Assembly: GCA_902363125.1 (NCBI GenBank) | Contig: CABIZD010000001.1 | Span: 62,001 to 126,000, forward strand | From: Coriobacteriaceae bacterium | GTDB lineage: Bacteria > Actinomycetota > Coriobacteriia > Coriobacteriales > Coriobacteriaceae | Reading direction: 5' to 3' | Length of the DNA: 64,000 bases | Shown here: positions 8,939-19,226 of the stretch, piece after piece | How the letters are laid out: each line of letters opens with the position of its first letter | How positions within the stretch are numbered: the first letter of the stretch is position 1 | Notes under the pieces: model-generated | What the model was told of the DNA's origin: nothing | The model's database searches: none | The model's input: the letters and a program-made list of their open reading frames with translations, nothing else | Made by a program: the position numbers and the translations under genes

Positions 8939-10672
8939 CTACGAGTGGACAACCACGCACAGGCCGACTTTGATGCAATCGTGCAGTGCCTTGGCGTCGG
9001 CCAGGCGCAGGTTGATGCAACCGTGGCTGCCGCACCACTTGTACGACTCGGCGTTATCGAAGCTCTTGTCGTTTTGCCAGGTGGCGTCGTGGAAGCCGAT
9101 CATGTTGCCCTCAAACGGCATCCAGTAGCTCACCGGGCTCTCATATTTGGGTTTACCGGTCTCGGGGTCCTTGGCTCCGATCAGGGTGCTGCCGCCGTCG
9201 TTGCTGTTGATTTGCCACACACCCTCGGGGGTGGCGTCTTCGCCCGGTTTGCCGGAAATAAAGTTGGCCTCCCACACGATATTGCCGCTCTCGTCATAGT
9301 AGCGCGCGTGCTGCTCGGACAGGTCGACGTCGATATACGCTTTCCAGTCGGGCTCTCCCTTTGCGGTAAAGGTATCGGCCTTCTGGGAGTACTTGATCTC
9401 GATCTCGCCGGTCTGCTTGTTGTTAATGGCGTCCTCGACCTGCTTGGCGAGCGAGCTGCTGTCGATGGACCAACCAAAGTCGCCGCCTTCGACGGCGCAC
9501 TGCTTGCCATCGGCGCGCGTCCACCAACGAGTGGAGCCCACGGTATTAAAGCCGTTGGCGAGTTCGGCTGCCCAGCTGCTGATCTGCGACGTATCGAGCG
9601 TGGGGTTGGCCGGATCGGCAAAGCTGATCCACTGCAACACGGAGCTGCCATCAACCTTGCCGGCATCCTCGCCGTTGAGCTTGAGGGTCACGTTGACGCC
9701 CAGGAAGTTGTTGGCAGCATCGCATGCGGCCTGAATCTGATCATCGGTCAGCGTTCCATTAAGCGGCTCATAGGCATCGTTGCCGAGCTTGGAAAGATCT
9801 ACGGTCTCGGTCAGCGAGGCAAGCTCGAGCTCGGCATACTTAATGACATGCTCGCGGTTGATTTTTTCGTTGGAGCGCGCCTTCTCGACGGTAAACTTGC
9901 CGGCCTGCTCGTCATAGGAGCTATTGGCCTCGAACGTGCCCGAACGGCCCTCGTTAAACTCGTCGATAGCGGCGCCCAGGTCCTCCTCAAACTTCTTTTG
10001 GTCAAAGGTATCGGAGAGCATGGACAGGTCGACGTCTTGATCAAGATCGACTTCGTTGGAGGTAGCAGTTGTTTTGGTCTTGCCGCTTAAGGATTCCACA
10101 AGGCGGACCGGCCAAATAAAGGCTTCGTTGTGGTTGATGATTTCTTTTGCAGCAGCTTCACCGTCGACGATGGGTTCATCGGACTCGGGCTGATAGGTCC
10201 AGCTAAAGTCATCTCCTGTCACGGTGAGTTTATAGTGCTTCCATGCCGAGTTGACCTTGGTGGCGGCAGACGACGCGTTGGAGAACGAGACGTCGACGCC
10301 GGCGACGGTGGTGTTGGGGTAGGCTACCTGCGAAAACGCTACGACGCCTACGATATAGACAATGACGATTAGACCAAGGACGACAAAGAGCGTTGTCTTT
10401 TTGCCCGACTTATTGTTCTCGGGGGACTTGCGCGCGGGGCCTCGATCGCCTCGAGCGTGCGTGGGGGGCTGCTTGGGCGCATTGCCGTTTGCCTGACGCT
10501 GCTGACGTTGTTGACGCTGTTGTCGCTGTTGGTTCGGGCGTTGGGAAGCGTTTGCTGCACTACGCTGCTGACGGTGGCTCGGCGCGATAGGACGCGGTGA
10601 CTGAACGCCGCCGGTGTGCCTGTTCGGCTGCTGCGGATCGGGAATCAGTTGAGTTCGATCGTTTTGCGACAT
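8939..10672 (-). CDS. Membrane-anchored L,D-transpeptidase (YkuD) with peptidoglycan-binding domains
   Basis: A 577-residue protein that should form 3-3 crosslinks in peptidoglycan or attach proteins to it. The cytosolic N-terminus (about 100 residues) is rich in Pro, Gln and Arg, with RQQ repeats. A transmembrane helix (TTLFVVLGLIVIVYIVGVVAF) follows, then two regions typical of the putative peptidoglycan-binding domain seen with YkuD proteins. The C-terminal YkuD domain has HDATW and the catalytic SHGCINLRLADA. The second ATG is chosen: AAGGA lies about 10 bases upstream of it but only one base from the first ATG. It is probably transcribed alone. Confidence 0.92.
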   Translation of the reverse strand: MSQNDRTQLIPDPQQPNRHTGGVQSPRPIAPSHRQQRSAANASQRPNQQRQQRQQRQQRQANGNAPKQPPTHARGDRGPARKSPENNKSGKKTTLFVVLGLIVIVYIVGVVAFSQVAYPNTTVAGVDVSFSNASSAATKVNSAWKHYKLTVTGDDFSWTYQPESDEPIVDGEAAAKEIINHNEAFIWPVRLVESLSGKTKTTATSNEVDLDQDVDLSMLSDTFDQKKFEEDLGAAIDEFNEGRSGTFEANSSYDEQAGKFTVEKARSNEKINREHVIKYAELELASLTETVDLSKLGNDAYEPLNGTLTDDQIQAACDAANNFLGVNVTLKLNGEDAGKVDGSSVLQWISFADPANPTLDTSQISSWAAELANGFNTVGSTRWWTRADGKQCAVEGGDFGWSIDSSSLAKQVEDAINNKQTGEIEIKYSQKADTFTAKGEPDWKAYIDVDLSEQHARYYDESGNIVWEANFISGKPGEDATPEGVWQINSNDGGSTLIGAKDPETGKPKYESPVSYWMPFEGNMIGFHDATWQNDKSFDNAESYKWCGSHGCINLRLADAKALHDCIKVGLCVVVHS

Positions 10673-10821
10673 CGTATGCATATCCTTCGATTTTCGCCTT
10701 GCGGTTCATCGTGTTTTTACTGGGCTTGCATTATAGCGATTGCCCTGCTGTTTGTGGTACGGAAACGGTGGCATTCGAAAGAGCTGGGACAAATGTCCCA
10801 CCTTTGAGTCGTTCATAGTCG

Positions 10822-12429
10822 CTATCCGCACACACCGCATTTTGCACAGGCCGAAAGTGCGGCCGGAGCCTGCGCGATGCCGCCCTTTGCCGTCTCTCGC
10901 AGCGTGGCCGGCAACGCGTGACCCACCGAGAGCATGACATGTGCCATCTGGTCAAACGGCACCAAGCTCTTAATGCCCGCGAGGGCGAGTTGTGCCGAGC
11001 TAAAGGCCGCTGCCACGCCAATGGCGTTGCGGTTTTGGCAGGGCACCTCCACGAGGCCACCGACGGGGTCACAAACGAGGCCCAGCAGGTTACTCAGCGC
11101 GATGGAACTGGCGTCGAGCGCCTGCTCGGGCGTGCCGCCGAGCATCTGCACCAGCGCGGCGGCTGCCATGGCAGCGGCGCTTCCCACCTCGGCTTGGCAG
11201 CCGCCCTCGGCGCCGGCGACGCAGGCGCTCGTGGTGAGGTTGAGGCCGATGGCGGCTGCGCAGTAGAGCGCGTCCATGACCTGCTCGTCGTCGAGCTGCA
11301 GGCGATCGGCAAGCGCCAGCACACAGCCGGGCACAACACCCGCGGATCCTGCCGTCGGAGCTGCGACGATCACACCCATCGTGGCGGAACGCTCGAGCAC
11401 GGCCATCGCGCGGGCCACGGCGTCGGTCTGGACGACGCCCATCAGGCTTTCACTCAAATCGTTGCGGCCTGTGGCATCGACGAGTTTAGCCTCGCCGCCG
11501 ATAAGCCCGCCGAGTGAGCGCAGCGGATTTGCGAGTGGGGCCGTGGTCTCCTCGCGCATGACGTCGAGCACGCGGCGCATGGCGGCGACGGCGTGGGCCT
11601 CGCCGGTCAGACGCGCCTCGCGAACGGCCATGACGGCGCCGATGCTGAGCCCCTGTTCCTCACACGCATCGAGCAGCTGCTCGCCGTCGTCGAAGATTTC
11701 CTTGGCCGAGACGCCGGGGGAGAGCGACGAGGCAGAACCGGGGAGCTCGATAAAGGTCGCGTAATCAACATTGTCGAGCTTGCGTAGCATCGGGATAACG
11801 GTGTCGTCGGGCGCGCCGTCGGTCTCAAAGACGGAGTAGGCCTGGCCGCCCACTTCGGTGCGGTAGGTGCGGCAGAATGCGATGTTCACGTGGGCGTAGG
11901 CGAGCAGGTTGGTGAGCGCGGCGAGTACACCGGGGACGTCCTTGTGCGCCACGAAGAGCGTGGAATACATGCCCGAGATGTCGACGCCGACGCCGTTAAT
12001 GCGGCTGATGCGCATCTTGCCGCCGCCCAGGCTCTCGCCGCGGACCTGTGCCGTGGCGCCCGTGTCGTCGACCATTTCGATGTCGACGGTGTTGGGGTGG
12101 ATGGAGGCGTCGTCGCCCTTGATGTCAAAGTGATATTCGAGGCCCTGCTCGCGCGCGAGGTCGAAGGCCTGCTTGATGTTCTCGTCATCGGTGTCGAGGC
12201 CCAGTATGCCCGCGACGAGCGCACGGTCTGTGCCGTGGCCGCGGTAGGTATGGGCGAAGGAGTTCCACAGGCCAAAGGTAACTTTGGTGATGCGGCCTTC
12301 CAGCAGGCTGGCGGCAACTTGGGCGCAGCGCAGGGCGCCGGCGGTGTGCGATGAGCTGGGGCCGACCATGACGGGGCCCAAGATTTCGAATGCCGAGGTC
12401 GTAGCTAGTGTTTGCGGCTTGCCTGCCAT
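10822..12429 (-). CDS. sdaA: L-serine ammonia-lyase, single-chain iron-sulfur type
   Basis: A 535-residue enzyme that converts L-serine to pyruvate and ammonia with a 4Fe-4S cluster. The N-terminal beta domain (ILGPVMVGPSSSHTAGALR, then an ACT-like region with FVAHKDVPGVLAALTNLLA) is followed by the alpha domain (AAPTAGSAGVVPGCVLA, AEGGCQAEVGSAAAM, CDPVGGLVEVPCQNRN). The cysteines in these last motifs are the cluster ligands in the family. It ends CAKCGVCG, a small Cys-rich tail. Alpha and beta parts are fused, as in Gram-negative SdaA. It lies alone between two intergenic regions; a 115-bp inverted repeat lies just upstream of its start. Confidence 0.94.
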   Translation of the reverse strand: MAGKPQTLATTSAFEILGPVMVGPSSSHTAGALRCAQVAASLLEGRITKVTFGLWNSFAHTYRGHGTDRALVAGILGLDTDDENIKQAFDLAREQGLEYHFDIKGDDASIHPNTVDIEMVDDTGATAQVRGESLGGGKMRISRINGVGVDISGMYSTLFVAHKDVPGVLAALTNLLAYAHVNIAFCRTYRTEVGGQAYSVFETDGAPDDTVIPMLRKLDNVDYATFIELPGSASSLSPGVSAKEIFDDGEQLLDACEEQGLSIGAVMAVREARLTGEAHAVAAMRRVLDVMREETTAPLANPLRSLGGLIGGEAKLVDATGRNDLSESLMGVVQTDAVARAMAVLERSATMGVIVAAPTAGSAGVVPGCVLALADRLQLDDEQVMDALYCAAAIGLNLTTSACVAGAEGGCQAEVGSAAAMAAAALVQMLGGTPEQALDASSIALSNLLGLVCDPVGGLVEVPCQNRNAIGVAAAFSSAQLALAGIKSLVPFDQMAHVMLSVGHALPATLRETAKGGIAQAPAALSACAKCGVCG

Positions 12430-12455
12430 GGATGCTCCTTATCTATCCCGTCGTC

Positions 12456-12570
12456 CCGAGGGCTTTGGTATTTGGTCGCCTGCTCTACAGTCCTGGCTCG
12501 CACGGAGGCCACATTAAGTGGCCTCCGGCTCGTGCGGAACTCGCGACCGACCAAATACCAAAGCCCTCGG
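12456..12570. repeat. 115-bp inverted repeat with 23-bp perfect arms and an inner hairpin
   Basis: The arm 12456-12478 (containing GGGCTTTGGTATTTGG) is the exact complement of 12548-12570. Inside is a second stem, GGAGGCCAC / GTGGCCTCC, separated by ATTAA. It lies in the sdaA upstream region, 27 bases from the start codon, so it would be in the leader if transcription starts beyond it. Confidence 0.85.
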
Positions 12571-12668
12571 AACTAAGGATACATGGTAGAGGCGCGTGTG
12601 CTGCAAAATTCATTAGCTGGTGACGCAGCGTGGGCTCATATCGAAGCATCTTCACCACCGTTTAAATA

Positions 12669-12704
12669 AAAAGAAGTACCGGTTGGGAGCGGTACTTCTT
12701 TTTT
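12669..12704 (-). terminator. Terminator after metK (possibly bidirectional)
   Basis: AAGAAGTACC (12671-12680) pairs with GGTACTTCTT (12691-12700) around a ten-base loop, flanked by T-runs in both directions. It lies just beyond the minus-strand metK stop. Confidence 0.85.
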
Positions 12705-12740
12705 AAGCGCTTATGTCGTTGAAACCTTGGCGGTTCTTAA

Positions 12741-14021
<1,281 letters not shown>

Positions 14022-14132
14022 GATTGTCCTTTCAAAAACGTGTCCCGGCGACCGTTACCATTCCGCCGGTCTCTGTATGCAAGGGCACATCATAGCGCGT
14101 AAATCCAACATTCACACCCTTTCCGCACCTAG

Positions 14133-14250
14133 TCATTGGGGACAGGCTTAAATGAGTGGCCTTAAACTAAGAACGTCCCCAAAGACTGGTCATTTATGTC
14201 TGTCCCCAATGAGTGATGACTGGTCATTTAAGTCTGTCCCCAATGAGTGG
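14133..14250. repeat. TGTCCCCAATGA inverted/direct repeat cluster between metK and gltX
   Basis: TCATTGGGGACAG followed by CTTAAATGAGT at 14133-14156 is inverted relative to two near-identical 30-base copies (TGGTCATTTA, then GTCTGTCCCCAATGAGTG) at 14187-14216 and 14221-14250. The two right-hand copies form a direct repeat with a 34-base period. It lies between two divergently transcribed genes. Confidence 0.8.
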
Positions 14251-14332
14251 GTCGGTGCCCTTTGTGCGGAGGTCGCATTGTTGCTTTATACTGGTGCAGT
14301 TAGACATCCATCCTGCAATCGAGGAGATTTCC

Positions 14333-15808
14333 ATGGCATCAGACGTTCGCGTCCGCTTTGCACCCTCACCGACGGGCAAGCTGCACATTGGCGGCGCCCG
14401 CACCGCTATCTATAACTGGGCTTTCGCCCGCTCAAACGGCGGCACGTTCATCCTGCGCATCGACGACACCGACCCCACCCGCTCCACCGACGAGAACACG
14501 CAGATCATTCTGCGCGCCATGCGCTGGCTTGGCCTGGACTGGGACGAGGGTCCCGAGGTGGGCGGCGACTATGGCCCCTACGCCCAGACCGAGCGCCTGG
14601 ACCTGTACAAGCAGGCTGCCCAGAAGCTTTGGGACGAGGGCAAGGCCTATCCCTGCTTCTGCACCAAGGAGCAGCTCGACGCCGACCGTAAGGCCGCGCA
14701 GGAGCGCAAGGACCCCTTCCAGGGCTATCAGCGTCGTTGCCGCGATCTTGATCCCGAGGAGGCCCGTCGCCGCATTGAGGCCGGCGAGTCCTACGTCCTG
14801 CGCATCAAGGTGCCCGAGGACCGCGGCGACGTCGTCATCCACGACGCCGTCCACGGCGAGGTGACCTTCGATGCCAAGGAGCTCGACGACTTTGTCATCT
14901 TCCGTTCCGACGGCACGCCCACGTACAACTTCGCGACCGTCGTCGACGACGCCATGATGAAGATCACCCACGTCATCCGCGGCGACGATCACCTTTCCAA
15001 TACCCCGCGCCAGGTTATGGTCTACGAGGCCCTCGGCGCGCCTGTGCCCACGTTCGCCCACATCTCTATGATCCTGGGCGCCGACGGCAAGAAGCTCTCC
15101 AAGCGTCACGGCGCCACCTCGGTGGAGGAGTACCGCGACGCCGGTTACCTGCCCGATGCCTTCGTCAACTATCTGGCACTGCTCGGCTGGTCGCTCGACG
15201 GCGAGACCACGATCATCCCGCGCGACGTCCTGGCCAGCAAGTTCTCGCTCGACCGCATCTCCAAAAACCCCGCGACCTTCGACCCCAAGAAGCTCGACTG
15301 GGTCAATGCCGAGTACATCAACGGCATGTCCGACGCGCAGTTTGCCGACGAGATCATGGTCCCCGAGCTGCACGAGGCAGGCCTCATCGAGGGTAACGTC
15401 GAGTATGGCGAGGACTGGATCGACGCGCTCGCTGCCATTGTCAAGCCGCGCACCAAGATGCCGGCCGACGCCGTTACCGTCGCCGCCCCTATCTTTGCCA
15501 CGGCCGAGACGCTCGAGTATGACGAGAAATCCGTCAACAAGGGCCTGGCCAAGGAGGGCATGGGTGCCATTCTGGCCGCCGCCAAGGCCGCGCTTGAGGG
15601 TGTTACCGAGTGGACGGCCGCTAACATCGACGCTGCGCTTGAGCCGCTGCCCGAGCAGATGGACCTCAAGAAGCGTGTGGTGTTCCAGGCCGTGCGCGTC
15701 GCCGTTTGCGGCAACATGGTGAGCCCTCCGCTGGGCGAGACCATGGCGCTCGTCGGCCGCGACGACTGCCTGGCGCGTATCGATCGCGCCCGCACGATGG
15801 CGCTGTAA
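14333..15808 (+). CDS. gltX: Glutamyl-tRNA synthetase
   Basis: A 491-residue class I synthetase that charges tRNA-Glu. The HIGH-type motif is in FAPSPTGKLHIGGARTA (start of the protein) and the KMSKS-type motif is KKLSKRHGA; RIDDTDPTRSTDE is also standard. The ATG at 14333 is chosen because the protein then begins MASDVRVRFAPSPTG, the normal family N-terminus, with GAGGAG about 8 bases upstream. A longer in-frame reading upstream runs through the TGTCCCC repeat cluster and is rejected. A possible TATACT -10 box lies at 14287. Followed by a terminator. Confidence 0.97.
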   Translation: MASDVRVRFAPSPTGKLHIGGARTAIYNWAFARSNGGTFILRIDDTDPTRSTDENTQIILRAMRWLGLDWDEGPEVGGDYGPYAQTERLDLYKQAAQKLWDEGKAYPCFCTKEQLDADRKAAQERKDPFQGYQRRCRDLDPEEARRRIEAGESYVLRIKVPEDRGDVVIHDAVHGEVTFDAKELDDFVIFRSDGTPTYNFATVVDDAMMKITHVIRGDDHLSNTPRQVMVYEALGAPVPTFAHISMILGADGKKLSKRHGATSVEEYRDAGYLPDAFVNYLALLGWSLDGETTIIPRDVLASKFSLDRISKNPATFDPKKLDWVNAEYINGMSDAQFADEIMVPELHEAGLIEGNVEYGEDWIDALAAIVKPRTKMPADAVTVAAPIFATAETLEYDEKSVNKGLAKEGMGAILAAAKAALEGVTEWTAANIDAALEPLPEQMDLKKRVVFQAVRVAVCGNMVSPPLGETMALVGRDDCLARIDRARTMAL

Positions 15809-15831
15809 TCGCTGCGCAAACGTATGTATCC

Positions 15832-15865
15832 GAGCCCCGTTCACCCCGAGCGGGGCTCTTGTTTC
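15832..15865 (+). terminator. Terminator after gltX
   Basis: GAGCCCCG (15832-15839) pairs with CGGGGCTC (15851-15858), followed by TTGTTTCTG. It separates gltX from priA. Confidence 0.8.
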
Positions 15866-15897
15866 TGTATGTGTATGGGATTGGAGGTGCTGGGGCC

Positions 15898-18351
15898 ATG
15901 GCCGAGCAACTTTCGCTGTTTGGTTCGCCGGAACCGGAGGAAGCTCCGAAGTCCGCGGCTCCTGCCGCCGCCCCGGCGCAGCCCGAGCCCGCACCTGAGC
16001 CCATCGCCGCCTATGCGAGCGTGGTTCTCGACATCCCGACGCGTGCGCTGTCCGAGCCGTTTGCCTATGGCATTCCTCAACCCCTTGCTAGCGAAGCGCA
16101 GATCGGATCCACGGTCCTGGTCCACTTTGGCAACCGTGCCGCCGCAGGCTATATCGTCGATATTGCGCCCGAACTGGGCGACTTGCAAGGCAACATTACC
16201 CTCGACACCGCGCGCATCAAGCCTATCGAGACCATCCTCAGCAAACCGCTCTTTGGCGCCGAGTCCGCCCGTATTGCACGTTGGATGAGCCGCGAGTATG
16301 TTGCGACGCTTTCCGAGTGCCTGCGCCTGTTCTTGCCTCCGGGCGGAAGCCCGCGCGTGGTCAAGGGCGATGACGGCGTGTGGACCGTTGAGCGCCCTGC
16401 CGTTAAACCCATCCAAAACCGCTGGGTCATGCTCACGCCCGAGGGTTTCGACTACACGCCGCCAAAGACCGCGGTCCGTCAGCGTCAGCTCATCGAGGCG
16501 CTCCAGTGCGGCCCGGTCACGACGCGCGACCTCAACCTGCTCTATAACAGTATGTCGGCGACCATCAAGGCGCTCGAAAAACGCGGCGTCGTGGTGGTGG
16601 AGGAGCGCCGTGCCTGGCGCGGTTGCAGCGAGCAGACCACGCTGTCCTCGGCAAGCGGCAAGGCGCCGGTCTCTCTTACCAACGGCCAGCAACAGGCACT
16701 CGCGCAGATTGAGCGCGCCCGTCTGGACGCTCATGGCGACGTGGTGCTGGTCGACGGCGTCACCGGCTCCGGCAAAACCGAGGTCTACCTCTCGGCGATT
16801 GAGCGCGTGCTGGCGACCGGCCGTTCGGCCTGCGTGCTCGTGCCCGAGATCTCGCTTACGGCCCAGACCGTCGGCCGCTTCCGTTCGCGCTTTGGCGAGA
16901 CGGTCGCCGTGTTCCATTCGCGCCTTTCGGCCGGCGAGCGTCTGGACCAGTGGGATATGGTCGCCAGCGGTGCGGCCCGCGTGGTAGTCGGCGCCCGCTC
17001 GGCGCTCTTTTGCCCGCTCAGCGACCTTGGTCTCATCATCATCGACGAGGAGCACGAGACCAGCTACAAGCAGGGCTCTAGTCCGCGCTACCATGCGCGC
17101 GAGGTGGCGGCCGAGATGGCGCGGCGCTATCGCTGCCCGCTCGTGCTGGGCTCGGCCACGCCTTCTACTGAGGCCCTCGACCGCTGCCGCCGTGGCACGT
17201 ATAACGGTGCCACCTGGACGCGCGTCGAGATGCCCGAGCGCCCGGGACACGCCGTGCTGCCGACAGTCCGCATTGCCGACCTGCGCCGCGAGTTCTCGCA
17301 CGGCAGCCGCTCTATGTTCTCAAAACCGCTGATGGAAGGCCTGGAGCGTGTGGTCGAGCGCCGCGAGAAGGCCGTGTTGCTGCATAACCGCCGTGGCTTT
17401 GCGCCGTTCCTTATGTGCCGCGAGTGCGGCTGCGTCCCCACCTGCAGCCACTGCTCCACCGCGCTTACGTATCACGAGCGCACGCACACGCTGCAGTGTC
17501 ACACATGCGGTTCGTCTTGGCGCGTGCAGCCGTATCCCGCGCCCACGAGCCGTTGCCCCAAATGTGGCAGTCGCTACCTGGCAAAAATGGGCCTGGGTAC
17601 GCAGCAGATCGAGGACGCACTGCACCAGATGTTGCCCGAGGACATCGCCATTATTCGTATGGATGCCGATTCCACGCGCGGCAAGGATGCGCACAAAAAG
17701 CTGCTTGAGAAGTTCGATGCCGCCGATTGCGCGGTGCTGCTGGGCACCCAAATGATCGCAAAGGGCCTCGACTTTCCCGAGGTCACGCTCGTGGGCGTGG
17801 TCAATGCCGACTTCGCCCTCAAGCTGCCGGACTTCCGCGCAGGGGAGCGCGCCTACGATCTGCTGGAGCAAGTCGCCGGCCGTGCCGGTCGTGGTGATCG
17901 CCCCGGCGAGGTCATCATCCAGACCTACTTGCCCGAGGACCCGGTCATTCGCGCCGTCGCTGAGCATGACCGTTCGATCTTTACCGACTACGACCTGGAC
18001 CAGCGCCGCGACGCGCTGTACCCGCCGTTTGTTCGCCTGGTCAACATCTTGGTGTGGTCGGCGAACCGAGACGAAGCGCAGGACTACATCGGGCGCATTG
18101 CAAAGCTCCTCAAGCGCCGTTGGCATGCTGCCGCGCCCGACTTTTTGCGGGCGGGGAGTGCCGTGCCGCAGGTGCTGGGCCCGGCTTCGTGTGTAATCGA
18201 GAGAGCCAAGGACCGCTACCGCTTCCATCTGCTTGTGAAGTCGCCCGTGGGGTACCATGTCTCTGATGATATCGACGCCTGTCTCAAAGAGGTGGGCTCT
18301 GTGCGCGGCGTGAGCGTGAGCGTTGACGTCGACGCCTATGATTTGATGTAA
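15898..18351 (+). CDS. priA: Primosomal protein N' (replication restart helicase PriA)
   Basis: An 817-residue helicase for reloading the replisome at stalled forks. After a short Ala/Pro-rich N-terminus the DNA-binding domain (VLDIPTRALSEPFAYGIP) appears. The helicase core follows, with Walker A DGVTGSGKTEVYL, the DEEH box, SATPSTE and QVAGRAGRGDRPGEV. The zinc-binding Cys cluster is CRECGCVPTCSHC, then CHTCG and CPKCG. The ATG at 15898 is preceded by GGAGG and gives a typical start; upstream in-frame codons lie in the gltX end and terminator. Def follows within 20 bases. Confidence 0.96.
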   Translation: MAEQLSLFGSPEPEEAPKSAAPAAAPAQPEPAPEPIAAYASVVLDIPTRALSEPFAYGIPQPLASEAQIGSTVLVHFGNRAAAGYIVDIAPELGDLQGNITLDTARIKPIETILSKPLFGAESARIARWMSREYVATLSECLRLFLPPGGSPRVVKGDDGVWTVERPAVKPIQNRWVMLTPEGFDYTPPKTAVRQRQLIEALQCGPVTTRDLNLLYNSMSATIKALEKRGVVVVEERRAWRGCSEQTTLSSASGKAPVSLTNGQQQALAQIERARLDAHGDVVLVDGVTGSGKTEVYLSAIERVLATGRSACVLVPEISLTAQTVGRFRSRFGETVAVFHSRLSAGERLDQWDMVASGAARVVVGARSALFCPLSDLGLIIIDEEHETSYKQGSSPRYHAREVAAEMARRYRCPLVLGSATPSTEALDRCRRGTYNGATWTRVEMPERPGHAVLPTVRIADLRREFSHGSRSMFSKPLMEGLERVVERREKAVLLHNRRGFAPFLMCRECGCVPTCSHCSTALTYHERTHTLQCHTCGSSWRVQPYPAPTSRCPKCGSRYLAKMGLGTQQIEDALHQMLPEDIAIIRMDADSTRGKDAHKKLLEKFDAADCAVLLGTQMIAKGLDFPEVTLVGVVNADFALKLPDFRAGERAYDLLEQVAGRAGRGDRPGEVIIQTYLPEDPVIRAVAEHDRSIFTDYDLDQRRDALYPPFVRLVNILVWSANRDEAQDYIGRIAKLLKRRWHAAAPDFLRAGSAVPQVLGPASCVIERAKDRYRFHLLVKSPVGYHVSDDIDACLKEVGSVRGVSVSVDVDAYDLM

Positions 18352-18369
18352 CAACCCGAAAGGATGGCC

Positions 18370-18906
18370 ATGGAAGCCAACGGAATCGTACTGTCGCCTG
18401 ACCCTCGTCTGCGCCAGGAGTGCGCCGTCATCGAGGAGATCACCCCGGCGATCGAGGCGCTTGCCGAGAAGATGAAGAAGATGATGTTCGAGAACGGTGG
18501 TTGCGGCCTAGCTGCCCCGCAGATCGGCGAGCTCATTCAGCTTGTCACCATCGACTGCGACTATAGCGACAAGAACGACTACGACCCGTACGTGCTTATC
18601 AACCCCGTGATCGTGGAGCAGAGCGACCATCTGGTGCCGTTTAGCGAGGGCTGTCTTTCCATTCCTGGCATTAGCTGCGAAATCGAGCGTCCCGACCATG
18701 TCGTCGTCGAGGCGTACGACTTGGACGCCAACCTGATTCGTTATGAGGCCACGGGCGACCTGTTCTGCGTGTGCCTGCAGCACGAGATCGATCACCTGCA
18801 CGGCAACACCATGTTCGAGCGACTGAAGCCCATGCAGAGGCTCAAGGCAGTCAAGGAGTACCAGGACGCCCTGGCCCGCGGCGCTCGACCGGGTGAGACG
18901 GAGTAG
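18370..18906 (+). CDS. def: Peptide deformylase
   Basis: A 178-residue metalloenzyme that removes the formyl group from nascent proteins. The three hallmark motifs are present: GCGLAAPQIG, EGCLSIPG (metal-binding Cys) and HEIDHLHG (two metal-binding His and the catalytic Glu). Two ATGs lie six bases apart; the second is preferred because AAAGG is six bases upstream of it but directly abuts the first. Co-oriented with priA and, after an inverted repeat, with fmt, a common functional neighbourhood (formyl group addition and removal). Confidence 0.96.
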   Translation: MEANGIVLSPDPRLRQECAVIEEITPAIEALAEKMKKMMFENGGCGLAAPQIGELIQLVTIDCDYSDKNDYDPYVLINPVIVEQSDHLVPFSEGCLSIPGISCEIERPDHVVVEAYDLDANLIRYEATGDLFCVCLQHEIDHLHGNTMFERLKPMQRLKAVKEYQDALARGARPGETE

Positions 18907-18914
18907 GTTTGTCC

Positions 18915-19010
18915 GTCCCCGGGGCACCCGCCTATATCATACCGTGCTCAAACATTCTCGCTGCGCTGCGAAACTGCGCGCGGGACGATATAGGCGGGTG
19001 CCCCGGGGAC
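18915..19010. repeat. 96-bp inverted repeat with 24-bp perfect arms
   Basis: The arm 18915-18938 (begins GTCCCCGGGGCACCCG) is the exact complement of 18987-19010. The loop contains a further GC-rich partial stem. It starts 9 bases after the def stop. It has no T-run, so it is not a standard terminator. Confidence 0.85.
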
Positions 19011-19226
19011 TACGTTGACGCTGCTTGTCTCGCCCGGGTGCCGTGGGCCAGGGAGGGGCGTCTTCGCTGATAATTGCTTTGTTGGAAGAGCTGCTTTTAT
19101 TGCGGCTCTTTCTTTGGTTTTGGGTATATTTGTTCTTGTTGAATTGTTATTGCGGATGGGCTGGGTACTTGGCTTTCCGCTGTTCTTTGTAGCCGTCTCG
19201 GCTTTGGTTGAGGGGAGACGTTCTTT

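Noticed and set aside
14022..14132. Possible SAM riboswitch before metK
   Set aside because: Only about 110 bases are available before the repeat cluster and none of the conserved SAM-box features could be recognised.
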